Positions 8,691 to 17,509 of a DNA stretch of 64,000 nt are shown in pieces. The notes under the pieces are model-generated. The model did not search any database, had not been told where the DNA came from, and saw only the letters and a list, made by a program, of their open reading frames with translations. A program made the translations under genes and the position numbers. The first letter of the stretch is position 1. Every line of letters starts with the position of its first letter. The DNA lies in contig JAKUDP010000006.1 in NCBI GenBank assembly GCA_022570795.1, positions 62,001 through 126,000 on the forward strand. The letters are read 5' to 3'. The stretch is from Sphaerulina vaccinii. Its lineage: Eukaryota; Ascomycota; Dothideomycetes; Mycosphaerellales; Mycosphaerellaceae.

Positions 8691-9529
8691 ATGGCACAAC
8701 AACTCCCAACCTACGACCACTTCCTCAGAAGCCTCAGAAGCCACGACATGCCACCTGGTGCCGACAACTGGTGCGAGATCTGTTACGGCGAGTTCACCGA
8801 ACCTATTCGTCTCGACTGCGGACACATGTATTGCGAAGACTGTCTCTTCCAAGCCCTCGCCGATCGGAACAACTGTCCAAAATGTCGCAGAGTGTTGTTT
8901 CAGGCAAGACCTTACTCGGAGGATGAAGGAAGACATGATATGCGCGATGAGAACAACAACGCCCAGCAGCGCGCTGGACTCGAGCCTGGAGAGATCGATG
9001 AGGACGAGGAGGATGATGACGAGATGGACGATGAAGAAGCCGAGATCGAGGAGATCATGCAGGTAAGCAGTAGAAGGCAAAGACATCCCAACACATGTCT
9101 CGCTGAGCTTGAGCCAACTGAGTCGACAAGCTCACGGACAGGCATGCTGTGACATGTCCGTGCTCTTCAGAGATACTTGCTTACCAATTACTTTTGCAGT
9201 CGATTGTGGCATACAGAAATACACTGATTTCGGCGAGCCCTGGGGTTCTGAACGACGCATCAGGCGGTGGCTTACGAAGACTGGATATCTCTGCAAATAT
9301 GGTAGTGACCATGCGAGGCTCGACTTCTGGCGACGTTCGAGAGTCAATCACTTGGGCCCTGACACGGACTCCTGATACCGACCCTTTGTGGACTGAACTC
9401 CGAGCTTTCGAAGCGGAAGCAGAAGCACTAATCTTTGGCGCCAGTCCACAGAGGGACGAGGTTGCAATGCTTCGCGACCTGCAACAGCGATACAGGGTTA
9501 TGCCCGCAGCACCTCCGTACGAAGGATAG
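8691..9529 (+). CDS. RING-finger protein, copy 3 (one intron)
   Basis: Exons 8691-9062 and 9200-9529 encode 233 residues. The 137-nt intron has donor GTAAGC and acceptor CTTTTGCAG and joins the frames in phase 0; without it the frame ends in a weak 30-residue tail. The RING is C28, C31, C43, H45, C48, C51, C62, C65. A strongly acidic stretch (about residues 100-120, mostly Asp/Glu) follows and then a helical C-terminus. It is more diverged from copies 1 and 2 than they are from each other. A ubiquitin-ligase role is inferred from the RING only. Confidence 0.85.
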
Positions 9530-9857
9530 AGCATGTCTCTCCGCGAGTCGAGTCGCCACCAAGCCGTCTGATCACCAGGCGGCCACTTTGATATAGACAT
9601 CGCGCGGTTGGAGACATCATCGCAAGAGGCGGCATCCAGTACCAGCACAGGCAAAATATGCGGCTTTGGGCGGGAAAATCTAAGATCTTGTGGCATTGGA
9701 GTGGTTCTGGTGAGAGAGCTGTGTGAGGAAGTCAGTAATTGTGAGACCGAGACGCAGTGTCTCCATGAGCTCAATGTGCTCTCATTGCCATCGTCTATAC
9801 ATCAATCATGATACCTACGAACGCCTTCCCTTGTTCGTCTGATGCTCTTCCCGCCTC
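9530..9857. other. Convergent 3' region
   Basis: It lies between the ends of RING copy 3 and the FAD oxidase gene. No separate gene is supported. Confidence 0.5.
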
Positions 9858-11233
9858 TCACAACTTCGAAGTCCTAACCGGATCCAACAAAGTCTTATAC
9901 TCCGCTCTAGGCCAATCCGGATTCAGGCTCGGATCTGGTCGTTCACGATTCCAAGCCCACTTGTTCTGTAACTCAGGCTCAAGTTCACCTTCAAGCATCT
10001 GTACAATGTACTTGCCCAACACAGGAAAGAATTTCCAGCCATGGAAGTTACCACAAGTCGCGACGTACAGACCCTTGGCGCCGGCGTGAGGCGAGATGAT
10101 GAAGTCGGCGGAAGTGGTGAAAGCGTCCCTGCATTGGATGTTAGTATTGCTCACGTATACGAGCAGGTGAGTGGGAGGACATACCAGCAAACACGATACT
10201 TATCGAACTTCCAATGAGCACCTTTCTTACCATAGAAGACTTCATTCGCATAGTCGATGTCGTGCTTCATTCTCTTCGACGTATCCCATTGAGCATAATC
10301 TGACTTAGCAGGAGGTGCGGAGATGAAGCGTCCAGGCAGAACTTCTTGATTGTTGCTGAATATGGTCTGACCCCACCACTTGAGCTCTCTGTCTTTCGTA
10401 GGCGGCAGACTTCCAATGAAAGGTCCCGTTGCTGCGGTATAGCCTTGAACACCCACTGGCATATCTTTCCAGCTCTCGTAGTCTTTGTCGTTGAGAGTCG
10501 TCATGCCAGTTGTGATACCAGCTGCTAGTATCCTATCGCCTGCTCGTAGCTCGTTGTTGCCGCTGCTCTTGGCACTCCACTCCAAGAGCTTTGACGTAAA
10601 GGCTCCAGTGCTCAGGATGGTGTGTGTTGCAGTCACAGACTTGCCATTGGCTGTTCTCACTCCCGTACATTCTCCGTTGCTGCCGAACTGCAGTGTCTGT
10701 ACCTCTGCTACAATATACTTGACACCAAGCTCGATGGCCTTCTTGGTCACTGCACGAAGACAGTCTCCGGCTGCTGCCCATCCACTGCTCTTGTTGAGAA
10801 GTACTTCCTTTACACCTGTATAGTCTGCCTCGTTGAAAAGTCCACCGAAGAGCTCCTTCGCCTCTGCAATGGAAATGGCTTTGAGATCGGCTTGTCTCCC
10901 CAACTTCTTGTAGTTGTCCAGCACATCCTGAGCATAATCACTTCTGCATGCCCACCAGATTCCAGTCTCATGAAAGTATGGTTTCCATAGATCATCCGAG
11001 TTGAAGATGTCCTGTGCTTCGAGCGCTAATCTGCAGTATACAAGATCATCGTAATCGGCGCGAACCACCTTGTTCCAGTCCCACGAAGCTGCTACCCTGC
11101 TGTCTGCATCGTATGCATCGCGATCCACTACTGTGATGGAAGCATTAGGATATTTCCGAATGAGATGGTAGGCTGTTGAGATGCCAAAGACGCCGGCTCC
11201 TACAATGAGATATGATGGGTTGCCTGGTGCCAT
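9858..11233 (-). CDS. FAD-dependent amino-acid/Amadori oxidase, peroxisomal
   Basis: Exons 10185-11233 and 9858-10128 (56-nt intron, GTATGT...CAG) give 439 residues, the usual length of fructosyl-amino-acid, saccharopine and sarcosine-type oxidases. The N-terminus has the Rossmann dinucleotide motif VGAGVFG. The splice restores the segment YRVCWDAFT, where the cysteine matches the covalent flavin site of this family. The C-terminus is SKL, a textbook PTS1, so the H2O2-producing reaction should occur in peroxisomes. The substrate cannot be decided by eye: glycated amino acids, saccharopine and N-methyl amino acids are all possible. Confidence 0.9.
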
Positions 11234-11793
11234 TGCGATGAGTGTAGGTGCTCAGAGAAGTGATCAAACAAACACACGCGAGCATTATCTGGCCAGCATA
11301 TATTGATCTCCAGAGGTTGACGCGACCCGCGACCGGAGGACGTGAACGTGGGGCAAAGTTGGAGCTGGTTTCCATGCCCAATTATAGAAAGGCTTCCCTA
11401 GAGTGGGGCCAGCGACCAGACATTGACCAATCATAGCTCCTAGATTGCGAATCCAGAAGAGGGCAGTCGGATCATGAACGACACCGCTTGCCATATCCAT
11501 GGTAGGGAAGTCGAGATACGACTGTGTCGCGCCGAAGAGAGAATGAGATGGCAGCATTGCGGCAATGTCGGAGTATCGGTGTGGTTGTCAAGATAAGCTG
11601 TAGGCTGTATAGAGGCTGTTTGATGACTAAGCCCGCCAAAGTCGATGGTTTTGGAACGAAGTTCGAGTCTGTCTCTGCATCGTCAGGCAGAGGCAGTCTC
11701 AATTGCAGTGCTAGGCCGCATCGAACACAGGTCTACTTCGTGTCGGCATAGCCCTTCCGCTGACAAGGCAATTTGACAAAGCAGCCTTCAGCA
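11234..11793. other. Intergenic upstream of the FAD oxidase
   Basis: It holds the oxidase promoter and the 3' side of the CorA-like gene. No coding frame with recognisable features. Confidence 0.5.
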
Positions 11794-13250
11794 CTAGTCT
11801 CGTCGCGTCTTCTCGTAGGAAGGCGTCGCTTGCTCCAAATCACCGGCAGAGTTTGATCTGGCACGAAAGGTAGTCATGCGCCGTAGAAGAGCTGCAGGGC
11901 CAGCTGTATCTTGCTCGCTCTGCTTGTCGTGTCTAGCGATTCTAGCACGGCGTAACTTTTTGACCGGATTCCCGAGTTGCCAGCAGAGTATCGTAAGCAA
12001 AGTCACTGGCAATGCTACTGCCCAATAGACCCAGAAGCGGCTCGACATTTTCCAAGGAGAGTTGTTACTCGGATCGAAATTGAAGAAGCTCATGCTGAAA
12101 ATGGCGCTTATGAAAGTTCCTGGTAGGAACACCAATCCAAGAAAACTGATCGTCCTCATCGCTGCGCTATCTTCCTGCGCAAGACCTGCGATGTCTTGAT
12201 TGGTGAGATGGAAGAGCTGAGACAAGTCAGTAAGATAGGAACGCACTCGCTTTGATATGCTTACCAGATTGGTCTCGCTCGTCAGCCTCTGCTGCAGGGC
12301 TTGAGCCCGAGGAACGAATCCTTCGAGCAAAGACTTCAGATACCGGAGAGTTTGTATGACTGCCTTCTTGTCATGCGCTTGACTCGGATCCACTTCCAGA
12401 TCCTTTTGCTCCAGTATGATTTTCTCAACCACATTCGCAGCGGTGCTGAGCATTTCTGTAACATGAACTGCGTGTCTTGCCAATTCGTGCAAGTCTTCAT
12501 AGTACTGGTCGGCTCTGCGACCGCTGGCTCCATGTATGATCTTGGGCCTCTGCTTCTCGTGATCACGCACAATGTCACGGCACTTCCAGACTGAAGTGTC
12601 GAACAGTGGGGTGATGCGCTCCAGCAACCATGCGTACACACCCAGTGGGGTGCTCAAGTAAGTTGGCAGTGGGGACTCACGAAGTTCCCCTTTGACTCGC
12701 GTTTTCAGGTCTGCGGGAAAGTCGAAACAACAGACAGTGAATCGTCCTCCCGGCCACCAACGACCGAATATGCCCAGCCTGTGCCAGATGTAGTCAATCT
12801 TGTCAGTATCACCATTTGCGTCCTCTGATTTGTCATCACTTGATGGCGCTCTGGAGACATGCTTGACAAGAAGACGGAGCCAGGTCTCGCGCGACTCCAG
12901 CTTGTTATCGAGACTCCACTGTTCAGTGGCACGAAAGAATCCACTTGCATCCTGTTGCATTGGGGCCCAGAATTGCTTTGGCATATGTAATACTTCTCGA
13001 AGTCCGGCATGTCTTCTTTCCGTTTCTCCTCGAACTTGCTCAGGATCTTTCAGTTTTAGCTCGCCGCCATGGATGAAGCTACTCGTGTCAGCTCTAGTCT
13101 GTGTAGCCTGTATACTCTCGAGAATAATACTCACACAATTTGGGAGCAATTCATACGCGCCGCTATGTCAGTAAGTGGTTTCTCTTCTGACACCCATTGC
13201 CTGCCATCTTCGCTCGTCAGAATCTCTGCGGTGTCAGTAGTGTGTGCCAT
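11794..13250 (-). CDS. CorA-like membrane protein
   Basis: The body (13149-11794) has a long soluble region and two closely spaced C-terminal membrane helices (ISFLGLVFLPGTFISAIF and FWVYWAVALPVTLLTILCW), the layout of CorA-type Mg2+ transporters. The signature GMN after helix 1 is absent, as in many fungal CorA-like proteins, so magnesium transport is unproven. A 48-nt in-frame segment at 12217-12264 has donor GTAAGC, branch TTACTGAC and CAG, and is probably an intron. The N-terminus is uncertain: the main frame opens without ATG. A first exon from the ATG at 13250 to 13135, joined at 13093 through a 41-nt intron, keeps frame. Confidence 0.75.
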
Positions 13251-13983
13251 GTGAGCTGCTACTGGACAGAGTTGTACAGTGTGACGAGCGCAAGCGTCGA
13301 ATGTATACTCTCGATTCGTAAGGCATCGCATACTGGCCTCTGCGACTCGCATGGGAGGGCGCCAGACGAGGCTGAGAGCGAGACCGCCCATTCAGCTGCA
13401 GCCCATCATGCAAGTCGCACCTCAGCTCAGCCCACTACTGCAAAGCTGGCGGCTCAGGTCACGAATCCAGCACAAAACGTGTTATGGCGACCGCACACTC
13501 GTGACACATCTGTTTTCAGCTGACACTTGAGGATCCTTCTCTTTCCTACTCTTGGTTCATCGTGCTCTCCATCGCTCGTGGCTTGACGCGTCAGGAAAGA
13601 CGCGTTTGAGCTTCCATATCTATCGCTGCAGCATGGGGTCACGCACCGGAGCTGATTCGTAGTCGCTGGTGGTCGCCATGGTGGTGATGGCGAGGTACGC
13701 GCACCTCGAGGAAAGATGATGAGAAGAGGCCAACAGCAAGGCCTCGAATGGGAGGAGCGCTCAAAGGCGCCAAGACCAGAAACGCCACCCCATCCTTCCC
13801 ACTCAGCCTCACATCACCTCAACGCATTCTCATGAAGTGCACGGTTTGCACAAGATTGTCTTCAGCTTGAAACGCTGTATTCAGAGGACTATCTAGGGCC
13901 TCGATACTCCTCGTGACCTGCTCAAAAACGTTACAGGACCATTCTCTCAGTCACCATCCTCAACCCAACATCTCCAGGAAGCA
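13251..13983. promoter_or_regulatory. Divergent promoter region with two ACGCGT boxes
   Basis: It lies between the CorA-like gene and the Nudix gene. ACGCGT occurs at 13586-13591 and 13600-13605, 14 bp apart, about 380 bp before the Nudix ATG. Nothing else is recognised. Confidence 0.4.
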
Positions 13984-14478
13984 ATGTCAGACAAACCAAA
14001 TGTCCGTGTCGGCGTAGGAGCTTTCGTCCTTGACCCTTCACGAGGAACTCCAGAGAACCCATGCTTCCTAGTCGGCAAGCGAAAAGGCTCACACGGAGCA
14101 GGAAGCATTGCCCTGCCAGGTGGCCATCTCGAATTTGGCGAAACACCAGAAGACTGTGCAGCCAGAGAACTGCTTGAAGAAACCGGACTACGAGTCAAGA
14201 ATGTCCGATTTTTGACCGCCACAAACGACCCCATGCTATCGGAGAACAAGCACTATATCACTATGTTCATGACCTGCGTGCGAACAGACGACAGCGTTAT
14301 GCCTGAGAACCTCGAGCCACACAAGTGTGAAGGGTGGGATTGGGTGTACTGGAAAGATCTCGTGCAGTGGGTGGAAGAAGATGGTGCTGTTGATGCTGCT
14401 GGTGTTCGAAGAACCATCTTTACGCCTCTGATCAGTTTGATCCGTCAGCGACCAGGAGTGATACCGAGTACTTCTTAA
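13984..14478 (+). CDS. Nudix hydrolase (NUDT15/MutT-like)
   Basis: A 164-residue single-domain Nudix protein. The box G-x5-E-x7-RELLEETG is complete (about residues 47-69), preceded by IALPGGHLEFGET, the pattern of NUDT15/MTH2-like enzymes that hydrolyse oxidised or non-canonical nucleoside triphosphates. It has no targeting signal and is probably cytosolic. The ATG at 13984 is the first in frame. Substrate assignment is by family resemblance only. Confidence 0.88.
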   Translation: MSDKPNVRVGVGAFVLDPSRGTPENPCFLVGKRKGSHGAGSIALPGGHLEFGETPEDCAARELLEETGLRVKNVRFLTATNDPMLSENKHYITMFMTCVRTDDSVMPENLEPHKCEGWDWVYWKDLVQWVEEDGAVDAAGVRRTIFTPLISLIRQRPGVIPSTS

Positions 14479-14598
14479 GTGGATTATTTCACACCTCCCG
14501 GATATTCATATGAAAGCCACGGCCGTAGCTGGAGTCGCCCTTCCACATCAGACGTCCCGTCCTCGCTATAGTCACTTGACTCATCGTATACCTTCCAA

Positions 14599-15432
14599 CT
14601 AATTGGTATATTGTAATCTTCTACCGCGCCAGTCCCGGACCCAGAAATCCGAGAGATCCTCTTGTGTGAGATCAGCCCCTCTTGCCCACGCCTGGAGTGC
14701 TATCTCGCATCGCCAATTGATCTCCCTCCGCCAATCTTCGGAAGTATACAAAGTCAGACCTTCCTCTCTCATGCGCAGCTGGAGCCCACTATATCGACCA
14801 TTACCCATCTCCAACATGTCACGCATACGACGCGCCTCGTCCTTCCACCCTTGGAGATATGGACGTGTTCAGACTCTGATCGTGAAGTCCTTGGCTGAGT
14901 CCCGTTCACTCAAGATCTCGATACCTTTGATGCTCGAATGCAAAAGTACAACGCGCAGCCAAGGAGCATACTCGTCACGGTGCCAATCCGCGTATTCGAA
15001 CAGTGAAGCCGGATGTTTAGCACGATCGATGCCCAGGTGACTCAGCCTTGGACACAATTCGAGGAGTGTTGGGTTGATAATGTTAAGAGATCTGGTCTGA
15101 TGCTTCGCCTTCCCAGACGGCAGCACATACTGCACCCTCGTGACGTGCTTCAGTATTGCAATGAATCTGAGATGATGGAATCTGAGATGATCGCAAAGAC
15201 TCCACGAATCTGTACAGTTGAAGACGAACATGCGACCTTTCCACCAGGATCTTTCGGCTTCGTGGGCCCATCTTTTCGATACAGCGAGCCTTGCGGCTGG
15301 AGGCCTGGAGATGGACTCCTCATTCAGGCATGAGATAACCAACTTCTCGGCGCTGTATTGCTGGTAATCATCGTAGACTTGGTCGAAGATCTTCTCGAGA
15401 AGCTCAGAAGGAAGTCGGAAGATCGCTGCCAT
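14599..15432 (-). pseudogene. F-box-like protein with in-frame stop
   Basis: From the ATG at 15432 the frame encodes an F-box-like start (FRLPSELLEKIFDQVYDDY) and runs 187 codons to a TGA at 14871-14869. The same frame stays open after it for another 89 codons to 14599, with protein-like composition (WKDEARRMRDMLEM and on). No intron donor fits around the stop. A CGA-to-TGA change would explain it, so this is either a truncated gene or a recent pseudogene. F-box proteins normally deliver substrates to SCF ubiquitin ligases. Confidence 0.55.
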
Positions 15433-15843
15433 CACTGCTTCAAAGGACGAAGAAGGTGGAATATGTTGATGTTGTATTTCTTCGACTCAACGCAAGCATC
15501 AGGAGAAGGAAGATGAAAAGTATGAAAGGACAGTCACAAATCTCGCTGGTCATGAATTTATAATGCTTATCCTATACAAGCCTATATCAACCATACGGCT
15601 GAAAGGTGTACCTGCTGAGCAGTCTGGTATTCGCCACATGGCCGTACCACTTTTCACAATCCGCCGCCCACAGCACTTCCAAGCTCTGTCATGACCACTT
15701 CACGCCCTCAGAGATACGCCCTCCTACAACTCGGACCCCGTGATACTTCCAGCAACCTTACTTGACGCAAAACTCCGCCTGACAACCCACCCACTATACC
15801 TGCCATTCAAAATCACAACGCCCCCACTATGCTCGCCCTCCAT
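15433..15843. other. Intergenic between two F-box-type genes
   Basis: It contains the promoter of the truncated F-box gene and the 3' end of the next gene. No gene seen. Confidence 0.5.
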
Positions 15844-16881
15844 TTATGCCCGCAACCTACTATGGTGTCCTCGCAACAATCGCATAGCATGCAATCGCGT
15901 CTCAGCCTCAACACACTCCTCTACCCTCTCTTTCCTAAAATCCAGCCAATACTCGCAATCCTCTCCAATCCTCGTCCCATAATGCTTCCTAAGACAATCG
16001 AAGTACAACTTTACAAGGTCCTCCTCATGCATAGGATAGATTTCACCGAGGATAGGCAGGTAACGCCAGGCTTTGGTATCGGAATGGTTTTCGACATCTT
16101 CGTCGTCGTCAGGAATGCAGGATAGGAGGCGCTCTTTGGTGCAGTCGACTGCTTGAGTTATGTCTTCGGCGTCGGTTAATAGATCTTTGCCAGTTCGTGA
16201 CTCGACATGGCGAATTTGCAATTTGATGTTGATGTAATCCATAATCTTAGTATGTATGCGTTGAGGGTATAGATATGGTCCAGTAGCATAGCTGGAGATG
16301 AAGACTTCTTTCAGGTTGTTTGCTCGCAGTAGCGTTTGGACCCAAGGGATCTCCTCGATTTCTTGTATTGTGATACCTTCTGGATACCACTCCGGCAGTA
16401 TAGGGGTTCCGTAGATCTTGATCTTTTCGATTCGAGGACATATTCGGAGTAGATGTTCTAGCAGAACAGCCCATTGAGACCAAATTTTCTTTGAAAACCC
16501 CTGAGTCAGAGCTATCGTTCTGATATTGTTGCGTAGCTCCTGTGGTGTCTGCTCGAGTCGTCTCAAAGAGAAGTTAGAGATCTCGAGGTCGAAGACTTGG
16601 TTCTGCGTCCATGCTCTCTGAGAGCTGTGAAGCGAGTGCTTCGAGATAGCTTGTTCTGAGCCGATGGGCTGGTGAGTCTGGGGTTCAGGAGACTTCTTTA
16701 GCCATTGTTTAGTTAGCCAGTGCGATAGGTCGAATTTAGAACCGTGCCTGATATCTTTGGGCCAGTCTTCGGTTTCGTTGGCATAGGCGTATTCGAAGAT
16801 TTTGTCTTGAAGCTCTTGCGGTAGGATAGTGAGGAAGCTGACTCTCTTCTCCCGAAGCTCTCTGACATGTTGTCCAGACAT
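15844..16881 (-). CDS. F-box-like hypothetical protein
   Basis: A 345-residue protein starting MSGQHVRELREKR. Residues 16-35 (FLTILPQELQDKIFEYAYAN) look like a degenerate F-box. Leucine-containing segments follow (LLEHLLRICPRIEKIKIYG, ANNLKEVFISSY), typical of the short leucine-rich stretches in fungal F-box proteins. It lies 411 bp from another F-box-type gene on the same strand; similarity between them beyond the F-box is not obvious. Function is unknown. Confidence 0.75.
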   Translation of the reverse strand: MSGQHVRELREKRVSFLTILPQELQDKIFEYAYANETEDWPKDIRHGSKFDLSHWLTKQWLKKSPEPQTHQPIGSEQAISKHSLHSSQRAWTQNQVFDLEISNFSLRRLEQTPQELRNNIRTIALTQGFSKKIWSQWAVLLEHLLRICPRIEKIKIYGTPILPEWYPEGITIQEIEEIPWVQTLLRANNLKEVFISSYATGPYLYPQRIHTKIMDYINIKLQIRHVESRTGKDLLTDAEDITQAVDCTKERLLSCIPDDDEDVENHSDTKAWRYLPILGEIYPMHEEDLVKLYFDCLRKHYGTRIGEDCEYWLDFRKERVEECVEAETRLHAMRLLRGHHSRLRA

Positions 16882-17509
16882 AATGCTGAATTATGGCTGC
16901 TTGAGATGTCGTGGAGTGTGTCTGCGATCTGAGATAGTCTAAATTGTGTGATGAAGGAGGAATGAAGACTCGGCGAGATTTTCCAGAGCATATATGCGAC
17001 GACTCCACGTGGATGTCCTCACTTTTGTCAAATTTAAGCTTCACTCGTGGACCACTGAAATCGTGATTACCGGGAATCTTGGTCAGCCAACCTACGTCCA
17101 CATCAGCAATTTCTCGGTGTCCTGTCAAGCCACTGGTGGACCATGATCGGATATGCGTTCAGTCCTGCGCAGTCATGTCCCTATACCACAGCGCCAAGAC
17201 ATTACCGCCTTGGGCTTTCTCCCCGGTCAGCATCTGTCTCCTCCTGAGACCAGTGAAAGCATCCCGTCCGATCACTTGTAGGTCGCAATATAGTATCCAT
17301 GATGTGGATGGAAGGTGTAAGTATAGTAAGCGCGGCGGGTAGCAGGTAGAAGGCTCGGTGCTTGCTCCACAGTAGACAGCCTTCCTACCTCCTTCCATAC
17401 ACGTCCGCACCTGCCACTACCGGAAATAGAAATGAGCTCGCACCTCAAAGCTTCTTACTATGCAATGTCTACGGAGGAGCGCCTGAAGCGGAGGCAGGAT
17501 AGCATCGCA
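16882..17509. other. Intergenic
   Basis: Upstream region of the F-box-like gene and downstream region of recyclin. No feature recognised. Confidence 0.5.
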
